Shown here one piece after another: positions 27,188 through 37,100 of a stretch of DNA of 64,000 nucleotides. The position numbers and the translations under genes are program-made. The DNA is from Fibrisoma montanum. GTDB lineage: Bacteria > Bacteroidota > Bacteroidia > Cytophagales > Spirosomataceae. Under the pieces are notes generated by a model that worked only from the letters and a program-made list of their open reading frames with translations, made no database searches and was not told where the DNA came from. Position 1 is the first letter of the stretch, and every line of letters starts with the position of its first letter. The DNA is taken from contig NZ_QXED01000004.1 in the NCBI RefSeq assembly GCF_003583365.1, forward strand, positions 1 through 64,000, written 5' to 3'.

Positions 27188-28024
27188 ATGGGAGAGTTAT
27201 TTGATTTTATTGTCCGTAGCCGGAATTTCATTTTGTTTGTGTTGCTGGAGGTGATCTGCTTTTACTTCATCATCAACACGAGCAATTACTGGAGCGCGAC
27301 CTACTTTAATACATCCAACCGGTACGCAGCGCAGATGCTGGCCTGGTCGAACGCGGTTGGCGAGTACACCCAGCTACGTCAGGTGAACGCTGATCTGGCG
27401 ACCGAAAACCAACGGCTTAATCAGGAACTTACGAGGCTTAAACAAGCGCAGCCGGCTGCTCCTGCTCAGTATAAGGCCGATTCGTTGTTTGCCAATCGCT
27501 TTAAATACACGGTTGCGAAGGTAGTTAACAACACCACCCAGTTTGCCAACAATTACATCACCATCGACAAGGGAACGGACGACGGCATTCAGCCGGGTAT
27601 GGGTGTAATTTCGCCAACCGGCATTGTTGGAAAAGTAAAAATCTGCAACAGACACTTCTCGGTCATCACGTCCATTCTGCACTCCGAATTTCTGGTGTCG
27701 TCCAAACTGATCAAGGCCAATGAAATCGGAACGGCGCGCTGGGATGGCGTCGATCCAAATCTGGTCAAGCTCCGCGACATTTCCCGTATCAAGCCGGTAA
27801 GCAAGGGCGATTCGGTGGTTACGTCGGAGTTTAACTCTACGTTTCCCCCCGGAATTTTGGTGGGTCGGGTGCGTTCTGTTGGCGTAGAGCCGAACCAGAC
27901 CTTCCATGACATTACGCTTAATCTGTCCACCAATTTTGGCAACCTGGCTTTTGTGTATGTCGTTCAGAACCTGTTACGGCCTGAGCAGGAGCAACTGGAA
28001 AAACAACTGGAGGCCGAAAAATAA
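27188..28024 (+). CDS. mreC: Rod shape-determining protein MreC
   Basis: Periplasmic bitopic protein that links MreB to the cell-wall synthesis enzymes. The start MGELFDFIVRSRNFILFVLL leads into one membrane helix, followed by a coiled-coil (about residues 60-85, LATENQRLNQELTRLKQ) and the beta-rich MreC domain (ITIDKGTDDGIQPGMGVIS). I use the ATG at 27188, giving 278 residues; an earlier ATG at 27119 lies next to the strong hairpin and would add 23 residues not expected in the family. Confidence 0.94.
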   Translation: MGELFDFIVRSRNFILFVLLEVICFYFIINTSNYWSATYFNTSNRYAAQMLAWSNAVGEYTQLRQVNADLATENQRLNQELTRLKQAQPAAPAQYKADSLFANRFKYTVAKVVNNTTQFANNYITIDKGTDDGIQPGMGVISPTGIVGKVKICNRHFSVITSILHSEFLVSSKLIKANEIGTARWDGVDPNLVKLRDISRIKPVSKGDSVVTSEFNSTFPPGILVGRVRSVGVEPNQTFHDITLNLSTNFGNLAFVYVVQNLLRPEQEQLEKQLEAEK

Positions 28025-28077
28025 CCGGGTCACAAGCATCCGTAAACCACCATACATCCGACAATACACCGCTACGC

Positions 28078-28590
28078 ATGACTATGACCTTACGTGAGAT
28101 TGTACGAACCACGCTACTGTTTGTCTTTTATCTGGCTCTGCAAATCTTGCTGGTACGCAATCTTGTGTTGTTCGATTATGCGTTTTGCTTCGTGTACATA
28201 GCCTGCATCCTGATGCTGCCGCTGGATACCAGTCTGACCGTCCTGCTGGTGACGGCTTTCGTGACGGGCCTTATCGTCGATACATTCTACAATACGTTGG
28301 GGATGCACGCGGCTGCTACGGTGCTGATGGCTTATTTTCGGCCTGTCATCGCCCGAACGCAGATTGATCAGTCGGGGCAGGAGTTTCGCACGGAGGTAAT
28401 GTTACAGGATCTGGAAACCGGCCAGTTTTTCCGGTACGTATTCATACTGGCCTTAATCCACCACACGGCTTTGTTCTTTATTGAAGCGAGCACCATTACA
28501 CTACTGATGCCTACGCTCATCCGGATTGGTGCCAGCGTATTGTTCACTACGATCAGCATCATGCTGCTTACTTTTTTTACCAAACGATAA
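28078..28590 (+). CDS. mreD: Rod shape-determining protein MreD
   Basis: A 170-residue inner-membrane protein of about five helices, the third member of the Mre complex. The loop VTGLIVDTFYNTLGMHAAAT carries the small-residue and Asp pattern typical of MreD. It follows mreC by 53 bases. An in-frame ATG at 28084 is an equally possible start. The gene after it is not mrdA or rodA, as would be common, but a GAF-domain reductase. Confidence 0.9.
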   Translation: MTMTLREIVRTTLLFVFYLALQILLVRNLVLFDYAFCFVYIACILMLPLDTSLTVLLVTAFVTGLIVDTFYNTLGMHAAATVLMAYFRPVIARTQIDQSGQEFRTEVMLQDLETGQFFRYVFILALIHHTALFFIEASTITLLMPTLIRIGASVLFTTISIMLLTFFTKR

Positions 28591-28596
28591 TTGACT

Positions 28597-29082
28597 ATGG
28601 CGGAGACCCTGCTTATTCCTCAAACTGCCGATCGGGAAGCCATTTATGAAAGTTTGATTCCGCAGATAGCCGCCCTGACGGAAGGTGAGCCGGATCTGAC
28701 GGCGAATCTTGCCAATATCGCGGCCGCGCTGAAAGAAGCGTTTGGGTTTTTCTGGGTTGGTTTCTACCTGAAAAAAGACGACCAACTGGTGCTTGGGCCG
28801 TTTCAGGGACCAATTGCCTGCACACGTATTGCCTTTGATAAAGGCGTGTGCGGAGCCGCTTACTCGCGCCGGGAAACCATCCTCGTGCCCGACGTAGACC
28901 AGTTTCCGGGGCACATTGCCTGTAGTTCAGCATCGAAGTCGGAGGTGGTCGTTCCCGTATTTGACCGCCTGGGCGACGTTCGTATGGTGCTGGATGTAGA
29001 CAGTGATCAGCTTGATGATTTTAGCGACGTTGATGTAAAAGGGCTTGAACGAGTCGCAGCGCTGATTACAGCGTTTTTGTAA
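28597..29082 (+). CDS. Free methionine-(R)-sulfoxide reductase (GAF domain)
   Basis: A 161-residue single GAF-domain protein of the fRMsr (YebR/MsrC) type that reduces free Met-R-sulfoxide. The three redox cysteines are in place: GPIACTRIAF, DKGVCGAAY and HIACSSASKSE, as in the E. coli enzyme. ATG at 28597 chosen over a TTG 6 bases earlier. It starts 6 bases after mreD, so it is probably co-transcribed with the shape genes although the functions have no obvious link. Confidence 0.9.
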   Translation: MAETLLIPQTADREAIYESLIPQIAALTEGEPDLTANLANIAAALKEAFGFFWVGFYLKKDDQLVLGPFQGPIACTRIAFDKGVCGAAYSRRETILVPDVDQFPGHIACSSASKSEVVVPVFDRLGDVRMVLDVDSDQLDDFSDVDVKGLERVAALITAFL

Positions 29083-29135
29083 TTTATTCCCTTCCGTCTG
29101 GCCAGGACTTTGGGATCGCTGTAAGGGTAAAGTCC

Positions 29136-29158
29136 ACCTAAAATTGTCTTTTTTAGGT
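29136..29158 (+). terminator. Possible terminator after the mreBCD operon
   Basis: ACCTAAAA (29136-29143) and TTTTAGGT (29151-29158) form a perfect 8-bp AT-rich stem with loop TTGTCTT. It lies 53 bases after the reductase stop and 18 before the next ATG. Weak stem and no separate T run, so modest support. Confidence 0.45.
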
Positions 29159-29176
29159 AAACCCTGACAAACGACC

Positions 29177-30235
29177 ATGATTTTCCGTTCGTCCCGCCGG
29201 TCATTCCTGAGGCAGGCTTCCTTACTCACAGCTGCAGGCCTGTCCACTCCGTCGTTGCTGTTCGCTTCGGCCGCCAACGAAACGGTCGTACTGGGCCATA
29301 ATTCCCACCGGTATCGGGTTGTGCCCAACTGGGGCCTGCTGGATGCCGGCGTTAACCCCGTCAACGATTGTCATGAAATGGTACAGGACGCCAAAGGGCG
29401 GATTATCCTGCTTACCAACGAAACGAAGAACAATATCTTAGTTTATGATAAGTCGGGCAAGCTCCTCGAAACCTGGGGACATGACTATCCGGGTGGACAT
29501 GGCCTGACCCTGGCTGGCGACGGCAATGACCAGTTTCTCCTTATCTGCGATCCGGACCGGCATCAGGTCATCAAGACGGATCTGAAAGGCCGGGAGCTCA
29601 TGAAACTCGATTACCCGAAAGAAACCGGCAAATACGCGTACCCCTCGCAGTACAAACCAACCGAAACGGCGGTTAACCCCGCCAACGGCGATATTTACGT
29701 AGTCGATGGCTATGGGCTGAACTACGTGATGCAGTATGATCAGAAAGGCCGTTTTATCCGTCATTGGGGCGGCAAAGGCGCCGGCGAAGAAACGTTCGAC
29801 TGTTGCCACGGCATTGTGGTGGATCGACGCACGGCATCCCCAACCCTGTTGATAACCGACCGTCGACGTAACGCCCTAAAGCGTTTCTCGCTGGATGGCA
29901 AGTATATGTCCACCATCGCGCTGCCCGGTTCATACATCTGCCGGCCAGTGATTCATGGCGACAACATCTACGGGGCGGTGTTCCGCAGTACGTCCGATTC
30001 GTACCCGGATTCCGGATACATAACCATTCTGGATAAAAACGACCGGGTTATATCGACGCCGGGCGGATCGGAGCCGGTTTATGCAAACGGTAAACTGGGC
30101 GAACAACGTAAGGACCGCAGCGCTACCATTTTTATGCATCCGCACGACGTACTGGTTGATGAGGACGATAATCTCTACGTAGCGCAGTGGAATTCACGGA
30201 AAACGTATCCGGTCAAACTGGAACGCGTCGCCTGA
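29177..30235 (+). CDS. Tat-exported beta-propeller (NHL-type) protein
   Basis: A 352-residue protein with a twin-arginine signal (SSRRSFLRQASLLTAAG) followed by a six-bladed propeller of NHL type; blades show repeats such as NNILVYDKSGKLLETWG, GDIYVVDGYGLNYVMQYD and HPHDVLVDEDDNLYVAQW. Such proteins are often annotated as 6-bladed propellers in planctomycete-like sugar-degradation cassettes; some relatives are lactonases or peptidylglycine lyases, but no catalytic set can be claimed. It overlaps the next gene by one base (TGATG), so it opens the cassette 29177-39126. Confidence 0.82.
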   Translation: MIFRSSRRSFLRQASLLTAAGLSTPSLLFASAANETVVLGHNSHRYRVVPNWGLLDAGVNPVNDCHEMVQDAKGRIILLTNETKNNILVYDKSGKLLETWGHDYPGGHGLTLAGDGNDQFLLICDPDRHQVIKTDLKGRELMKLDYPKETGKYAYPSQYKPTETAVNPANGDIYVVDGYGLNYVMQYDQKGRFIRHWGGKGAGEETFDCCHGIVVDRRTASPTLLITDRRRNALKRFSLDGKYMSTIALPGSYICRPVIHGDNIYGAVFRSTSDSYPDSGYITILDKNDRVISTPGGSEPVYANGKLGEQRKDRSATIFMHPHDVLVDEDDNLYVAQWNSRKTYPVKLERVA

Positions 30236-32250
30236 TGAAGTATGCTTTTTTGTTGATTCTGGCAGGGGTTTGTATGACCGCAACGGCGCAGCAGCGAACG
30301 TCGGCTCCGGCAAAACGACAGGTACCGCTTCGGCGAGCCGATAGTTTTTTCGGGCTCCACTTTGATTTTCACGCCGAAAAAAACGATACCCTCATTGGCC
30401 GAACCCTGACCGAGGGCATGATCGACACCTTGCTGACCCGCGTCAGGCCCGATTTCATCCAGGTTGATTGTAAAGGGCATCAGGGGATTTCGAGTTACCC
30501 GACCAAAGTGGGCTACTCGCCCGATCGGTTTGTCAAAAACACCCTGGAGTTGTTTCGCACCGTAACGCGTCGGCATGGTGTAGGGCTCTACGTCCACTAT
30601 TCAGGTATCTGGGACTTTGAAGCGCTCCGGCACCATGCTAACTGGGCGCGGGTTGACCCAGATGGTAAGCCAGATGCAAGGTCTATGTCGGTGTATGGCC
30701 CTTACGTGGACAGTTTGCTGATTCCACAGCTGAAAGAAATCAGCGAGTACGGTGTCGATGGCGTCTGGGTCGATGGCGACTGCTGGGCCACCGTGCCTGA
30801 TTATAGCCCAGTGGCGCAGAATGCGTTTCGGGCCGAAACGGGCCTTCAGGACGTACCGAGGAAGAAAGCAGACACCGGCTATGATGCCCTGCTGGAAACC
30901 CAGCGTCGCGCTTTTCGGCGGTACGTGGGACACTACGCTGACGAACTGCATCGCTACAAACCAGCGTTTCAGGTGGCCAGCAACTGGGCGTTTTCGTCGT
31001 TCATGCCTGAACCGGTGGACATCAACGTCGATTTTATTTCGGGCGATCTGGCTCCGACGAACAGCGTTAACAGTGCGGCCTACGAAGCCCGGTGCATTGC
31101 GCCACAGGGAAAACCCTGGGATCTGATGGCGTGGAGCTTTGGCAGTAATTATGACGAAGTACATTCGCCCAAGCCCGCCCGGCAGTTGTGTCAGGAAGCC
31201 GCGCAGGTGATGGCAATGGGGGGCGGTTTTCAGGCCTACTATACTCAGCAGCGCGACGCCAGCATCAAGCTCTGGGAGGTGGACGTTATGGAAGAACTGG
31301 CCCGGTTCTGCCGCGCTCGTCAGGCCTATACGCACAAGGCGGCTCCTGTGCCGCAGATCGCTCTGCTATACTCATCCGTTGGGTATAAAAAACTTAGTAC
31401 GGGTATATATCCCGGCTCCAATGGCATTAATCAGGCGCTGATCGGGATTCTTGATATGCTGCTTTACAATCAGTACCCAACGGAGGTACTGATGGAGCAC
31501 CACCTGCGGGGCCGAATGCAGGCGTATCCGGTTATTGTTGTTCCTGAGTGGGCAACGCTCGATCCAGCCTTCCGGGATGAACTGGTGCAGTACGCCCGAA
31601 ACGGCGGCAACCTGCTGGTGATAGGGAGTGAAGCGGTCCTCAACTTTCGGGATGTGCTGGGCGTACAACTGAACGACGTAGTAAAAGGGGGCCTGTCGGT
31701 TGGTCTCGCAAATCAGATTACGGGCACGCCCGAAGCCTACCAGACATTTTCCCCGTCGGTCGGTACGCGGACAATTGGTGGCCTGTATCGTCGGCGGGAT
31801 ATGCGCAGTTACGTAGGGCCCGCGGCTTCGGTGGCCTCGGTAGGAAAAGGGCGTATTGCGGCTATCTATGTGAATATGGGCGCTAACTATTTAAAGCGCG
31901 AAACCGTACAGAATCGGGATTTCCTGAAGGCGGTCGTTCGTGAGGTGTTTGCTAAGCCGCTGGTTGACGTACAGGGCTCCCGTAAAGTACACGTAGCGGT
32001 GAATCGGAAAGGTAGTCAGCTGCTGGTCAACCTTATCAACATGACGGGCGTACACGGCAATAAAGCCGTTCATACCTACGATGACATTACACCTGTAGGG
32101 CCGCTGACCGTGAACCTGCGGAGCCCGTCCCGACCCAAACGCATTACACTTCAGCCGGGAAACGTTCCGGTGCAGTTCACAGCGAAAAGTGATAAAATAT
32201 CATTAATAATTCCGAAATTAGACATTCATTCTGTGCTGGTTATAGAATAG
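30235..32250 (+). CDS. Secreted glycoside hydrolase-like protein, TIM barrel plus trimerisation domain
   Basis: A 671-residue exported protein. I start it at the ATG overlapping the previous stop (MKYAFLLILAGVCMTATAQ, a clear signal peptide); the longer frame runs back into the propeller gene. The N-terminal 330 residues look like an alpha-amylase/GH42-type barrel (VGLYVHYSGIWDFEAL, YGVDGVWVDGDCW with candidate acidic residues). Residues around 400-500 (AYPVIVVPEWATLDPAFRDE, NGGNLLVIGSEAVL) resemble the beta-galactosidase trimerisation domain, and a beta domain closes the protein. No CAZy family can be assigned with confidence. Its place suggests supply of sugars from a complex polymer. Confidence 0.72.
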   Translation: MKYAFLLILAGVCMTATAQQRTSAPAKRQVPLRRADSFFGLHFDFHAEKNDTLIGRTLTEGMIDTLLTRVRPDFIQVDCKGHQGISSYPTKVGYSPDRFVKNTLELFRTVTRRHGVGLYVHYSGIWDFEALRHHANWARVDPDGKPDARSMSVYGPYVDSLLIPQLKEISEYGVDGVWVDGDCWATVPDYSPVAQNAFRAETGLQDVPRKKADTGYDALLETQRRAFRRYVGHYADELHRYKPAFQVASNWAFSSFMPEPVDINVDFISGDLAPTNSVNSAAYEARCIAPQGKPWDLMAWSFGSNYDEVHSPKPARQLCQEAAQVMAMGGGFQAYYTQQRDASIKLWEVDVMEELARFCRARQAYTHKAAPVPQIALLYSSVGYKKLSTGIYPGSNGINQALIGILDMLLYNQYPTEVLMEHHLRGRMQAYPVIVVPEWATLDPAFRDELVQYARNGGNLLVIGSEAVLNFRDVLGVQLNDVVKGGLSVGLANQITGTPEAYQTFSPSVGTRTIGGLYRRRDMRSYVGPAASVASVGKGRIAAIYVNMGANYLKRETVQNRDFLKAVVREVFAKPLVDVQGSRKVHVAVNRKGSQLLVNLINMTGVHGNKAVHTYDDITPVGPLTVNLRSPSRPKRITLQPGNVPVQFTAKSDKISLIIPKLDIHSVLVIE

Positions 32251-32290
32251 CACGTTATTCTACGTCGGCCATTCTTGAGTAGACCTTACC

Positions 32291-33820
32291 ATGAACCAGT
32301 TTACCCTCTTGCTCCAGGCAACTACATCACCATCCGATTGGGTCCTGTTTTTCGGACACTTTCACCCGCTGATTGTACACCTGCCCATCGGTTTCTTACT
32401 TGTTGCTGGTATTCTTGAAGCAGGTCGGCGGCTTGGGAAAGTCAGCGTCAGCGATTCGGCCATTACCAACGTATTGTTCTGGTCGGCGGTGAGTGCTACG
32501 GTGGCCTGTCTTTTTGGCTATCTGTTGTCGCTGGGTGGAGGGTACGAACAGGAAACGCTGGATAGCCACATGTGGCAGGGCATCGGGGTAGCGGTATTTG
32601 CCTGGATCGCCTGGGCGGTTAAATCGGACTACGTCGGCGATCGCATCCCGTTCGGGTCGGCTCTTTACCTGCCTGCGCTGGTGGTGGCGATTGTGCTGCT
32701 TGGTACCGCCGGCCACCTCGGCGGCTCGCTGACCCACGGCTCCGACTACCTGACGCAGTACACCCCGGAGCCGTTCCGCACGCTGGCCGGTATTCCGCCC
32801 CGGACGCAGGAAGTCGCCATCAAGCCCATTACGGATGTCAACCAGGCACTGGTTTACGAGCAGATTGTTAACCCGATCTTAAAGACCCGTTGCGTACAGT
32901 GCCATAACGCGGAGAAATCGAAAGGGGATCTGCGCTTTGATACCGCCGAGATGCTGAAAAAAGGGGGTGAAAACGGCCCCGTCTTTGTTGCGGGCAAAGG
33001 GACTGACAGCGAACTGGTGAAGCGGTGCCTGCTGCCCGAAGAGGACGATCATCACATGCCGCCCAAGGGAAAGACTCAGCTTACCGAAGGCCAGATAGCG
33101 CTGCTGACCTGGTGGATTGACCAGGGTGCCCCTTTCGACAAAAAGGTGTCTGAACTCAACGTGAATGACGCTATCAAACCCGTGCTGGCTTCGCTGGGAA
33201 CCGGGGCACCGGCTGGTGGTGCCGGGCTGGCTGCGTCGGGTCCCGCGCCCGTATCGCCCGTTTTGACAATGAAGCTCCCGACCCCTGATCCTAAAGCCGT
33301 CGATGAGTTGAAGCAAACGGGCCTGCTGGTCCTGCCCCTGTCGAAAGAGCAGAACCAGCTGGAAGTCAGTGCTGTCAATGCCAAAGCCTTCAATGATGCC
33401 CAAGCTGCGGTACTGCCCAAACTTTCAAATCAGATTGTGTGGTTGAAGCTTGGTGAAACGGCCATTACGGATGCAGCGCTGGCGCAGATCGCTAAACTTA
33501 AAAACCTACAGAAACTGCATCTGGAGCAGACTAAAGTGACTGACGCTGGTTTGAAGCAACTGAAGGCATTGCCTAACCTGGAGTATCTGAATCTCTATGG
33601 CACGTCCATTACGGACGCGGGGTTGAAAGAACTGGCCGGGCTAAAGAGCCTGAAAACCGTTTATCTCTGGCAAACGAACGTAACGGAGCCGGCGCTTGCT
33701 GAGTTGAAAAAAGCCCTTCCTGACGTCGAATTTGTGGGTGGCATCAGTGAACAGGCGGTGGCTGAATTTACAAAAGCCGGAGCCGCGAATGCACAGCCTG
33801 ACGAGGACAAGAAAAACTGA
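32291..33820 (+). CDS. Membrane-bound c-type cytochrome with leucine-rich repeats (DUF2231-PSCyt1-LRR)
   Basis: A 509-residue three-part protein. Residues 15-150 form a DUF2231-type membrane bundle (FFGHFHPLIVHLPIGFLL, with paired His that may bind haem). Residues 190-290 are a planctomycete-type cytochrome with the haem motif CVQCH at 201-205 and a distal MPPKG methionine. After a Pro/Ala/Gly-rich linker, about residues 340-490 hold leucine-rich repeats (ITDAGLKELAGLKSLKTVYL). It may pass electrons between the membrane and the partner haem protein downstream, while the repeats bind a partner; both are inference. Confidence 0.82.
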   Translation: MNQFTLLLQATTSPSDWVLFFGHFHPLIVHLPIGFLLVAGILEAGRRLGKVSVSDSAITNVLFWSAVSATVACLFGYLLSLGGGYEQETLDSHMWQGIGVAVFAWIAWAVKSDYVGDRIPFGSALYLPALVVAIVLLGTAGHLGGSLTHGSDYLTQYTPEPFRTLAGIPPRTQEVAIKPITDVNQALVYEQIVNPILKTRCVQCHNAEKSKGDLRFDTAEMLKKGGENGPVFVAGKGTDSELVKRCLLPEEDDHHMPPKGKTQLTEGQIALLTWWIDQGAPFDKKVSELNVNDAIKPVLASLGTGAPAGGAGLAASGPAPVSPVLTMKLPTPDPKAVDELKQTGLLVLPLSKEQNQLEVSAVNAKAFNDAQAAVLPKLSNQIVWLKLGETAITDAALAQIAKLKNLQKLHLEQTKVTDAGLKQLKALPNLEYLNLYGTSITDAGLKELAGLKSLKTVYLWQTNVTEPALAELKKALPDVEFVGGISEQAVAEFTKAGAANAQPDEDKKN

Positions 33821-33864
33821 ATCGTTTGAATACCTAGGAGCCCTGTTCGACCCTGTCGGCCCTG

Positions 33865-34076
33865 AGTCATTCGGCACGGTCGAAGGAGATTGCACTCATG
33901 AAGCAGCTGTATGCCGAAGAGAAGGCTGCGTTTAGGCGACGCCCGCAGCAGGCGGTCAGTTTGCTCACTGTGGGCGATACAAAACCCGATTCTCACATTC
34001 CGGCCACTGAATTGGCGGCCTGACAATCGTGGTGAGTGCCGTCATGAATCATAATAAAGTAATTATGAAACGATAG
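33865..34076 (+). pseudogene. Remnant of the C-terminus of a second PSD1 (DUF1553) gene
   Basis: The gap 33821-34152 holds no intact gene, but its frame from about 33865 reads SARSKEIALMKQLYAEE and so on to a TGA at 34021. Skipping one missing base there, the next frame continues TIVVSAVMNHNKVIMKR and ends in TAG at 34074-34076. The combined stretch matches the last 68 or so residues of the PSD1 protein encoded just downstream (34153-37620): 34 of 68 positions identical by hand count, both ending in the same Lys-Arg-stop. So this is the decayed tail of a diverged paralogue; the rest of the gene is gone. Confidence 0.82.
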
Positions 34077-34152
34077 AACGATTCGATAATGAAATTAGGT
34101 TTTACTTCTAACTCGCGCAATAAAAACGTAGTTTTATAACTTATAACCTGCT

Positions 34153-37100
34153 ATGTCTCAACGTATGCCCATCTGGTCTGACATACGATTTAAATACGCA
34201 GCGCTATCAGTAGCCATTGGCGCGTTTGGCGTAACGGTATGGTCATCGTGCAGCCATAGCTCGGTCGAGAAACCGGCCGACGTGGTGACTGCGGAGGTTA
34301 ACCTGCCCGAAAAGGTCGATTATAATCTGCACATCAAGCCCATACTGTCGGATCGCTGTTTTGCCTGCCATGGGCCCGACAAGAACAAGCAGCAGGCAGG
34401 TTTGCGGCTCGATACGCCCGAAGGCGCTTACGAGGCATTGGCGGAAAGCGGTAAAAAGGCGATTGTACCGCACGATCTCGGCGAGAGTGAGGTATTTCAC
34501 CGGATTACCAGCACCGATCCGGAGTATGTGATGCCGACGCCGGAATCGAATCTGAGCCTGAACGCCGAAGAAAAAGCCTTGCTTATCCGTTGGATTGAGC
34601 AGGGTGCCGAATACAAAGAGCATTGGTCGCTCATTGCCCCGACTACACCCGAGTTGCCCAAAGTATCCGACGAAAAATGGGTCAAAAACGACATTGACCG
34701 CTTTGTACTGGCCAAGCAGGAAGCCAAAAAGCTAAGCCATGCAGCCGAAGCCGATAAAGCGACGTTGCTGCGTCGGGTCAGTCTGGACCTGACGGGTTTG
34801 CCACCTACGCCAGCCGAAGTGGATGCGTTCCTGGCCGATACATCCCCGAACGCGTACGAAAAGGTGGTGAATCGGCTGCTGGCCAGTCCGCATTACGGCG
34901 AACGCCAGGCTATTGAGTGGCTCGATGTCGCTCGCTACGCCGATACGCACGGCTATCAGGACGACGGCCTGCGGACAATGTGGCCTTACCGGGACTGGGT
35001 CATCAAAGCATACAACCGGAACCTGCCATTCGACAAGTTCATCACCTGGCAGCTAGCCGGCGACCTGCTGCCAAAGTCTACCAATCCGGATGTGAACCGA
35101 AGCCGGATGATTGCGACCGCCTTTAACCGCAATCACCAGCAAAGCCAGGAGGGTGGTATCGTACCGGAAGAATACCTGGCTGAATACATCGCCGACCGCG
35201 CCAATACGTTCGGGAAAGCCATGCTGGGCCTTACGGTGGAGTGCGCCCGTTGCCACGACCACAAGTACGATCCCATCAGCCAGAAGGATTACTACGCACT
35301 GGGAGCATTCTTCGCTCAGAATAACGAATACGGCCAGATACCATACAACGGTGAACCATCGCCCCACATAACCATCCCGAAGCCGGAAGCGCAGGCCAAA
35401 CTCAAATACATTCGGGAGCAGATCCGATCGGTAGATGGCCAGCTGGCTACTGAAATGAAAGCGGGTGCCCGGCAGCGGTTCAACTCCTGGCTGACACAGG
35501 CGCAGCGCGATCCGGCCAAAGCGCTGATGCCCGGCAATCAGGATCTGATCGTTTACGTTCCGTTTGACCAGAGCAAGGACGTACCAGCCGATAAGCCAAA
35601 AAAGGAGGACAACAAAACGAAAGAAGCGGCTCAAAAAGCAGCAAAAGCAGCTAAGAAAGAGGATGAGGTAGCAAAGAAACCGCGTGTTCGCCGGCTCTTC
35701 CAGAACCTGGCCAACGATACCATTCCGCTCGAAACCCATGGCGATCTGGACTTCCCGGTTCCGTACGTGAAAGGCCCGGTTGGTCAGGGAGTGAAGCTGA
35801 TTGGCGAAAGCTACCTGGAGTTGAAGTGGGTCAACAGTGCCAAAAAGCCGGAAAAAGACGAAAAATACAAGCAGCCAACCTGGTTTGAACGAAACGAGCC
35901 CTTCACGGTTAGCTTGTGGGTCAACGTGCAGGACCCTAAGCTGAAAGGTCCGCTTTTTAACCGGAACATGGGCCCCTTCAATGGCTTCCGGGGCTACGAA
36001 TGCGTTCGGCTGGAGGATGGCCGCCTGGCGTTTCGGTTCAGCTACGTCTGGCCCGACGATGCCATCGACGTGGAAACGCTGGACAAGCTGCCGCTTAACC
36101 GCTGGGCGTTGCTGACCATGACCTACGACGGAACCAGCCGGGCGTCGGGTATGCACATCTACGTAAACGGGCAGCCGGCCCGTACGCGGATCATGACCGA
36201 TAACCTGACGCAGAGTACCGTTTGGGGTAAAGAAGGCTCAAGCTGGGGGGCTGGGGCTCCGAACCTGGCCATGGGCCAGCGCCACGATTATAACTTTAAA
36301 GGCTACTCAATTGACGAACTGCGCGTTTACGCCCGGAAGCTAACTCCGCTGGAAGTTCAGGGTCTATATACGCAGCAAAATCACCTGCTTCAGGCGCTTA
36401 AAACACCCAGCCGGTCACCAGCCCAGCAAACGGCTCTGTTCGACTACTACGTAACTAACGTTGACCGACCAGCGCAGGAACGCCGGCTAACCCGGGAGCA
36501 GGAGCTGGGTGAAGAAACCCGGGTGCTGAGCGAACAGATCGACGTCATGGTGATGCGGGAGCGTAAATACCCACGGCCTACCTTTATTCTGAAGCGTGGG
36601 GCTTATGATGCGCCCGGCGATCCGGTTGGCCCTGATACGCCTGACAAGTTCTATAAAATCCCCGACAACCTGCCGAAGAACCGGTTGGGTCTGGCTCAGT
36701 GGTTATTACTGCCCGAAAATCCGCTGTTTGCCCGGGTTATGGTAAACCGGTTCTGGCAGCACTATTTTGGGCAGGGGCTGGCTAAAAACAGCGATGACTT
36801 TGGTAACCAGGGGGCCTTACCAACCCACGCCGAGTTGTTGGACTACCTGGCCGTTCAATTTCGCGAGAGTGGCTGGAATGTGAAGGCCATGCAGAAGCTG
36901 ATCGTGATGTCAGCAACGTACCGGCAGTCGTCGGCGGTATCGGAGAAAGCCCGCGAATTGGATCTCGACAACTCGTTCCTGACGCGTGGACCGAGCTACC
37001 GGATGTCGGCGGAGCAGGTTCGCGACAATGCGCTGGCCGCGAGTGGCCTGCTTACCCGAACCATTGGCGGACCCAGTGTGCATCCGTATCAGCCGGCCGG

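Noticed and set aside
33898-34023. Independent small gene of 41 codons in the gap before the PSD1 gene
   Set aside because: Its product matches the C-terminus of PSD1 and the match continues past its stop in another frame, so a decayed gene explains it better.
35053-36156. Open frame of 367 codons antisense to the PSD1 gene
   Set aside because: The overlapping sense gene has clear domains over the same region, while the antisense product is low-complexity, Arg/Phe/Val-rich and without family features.
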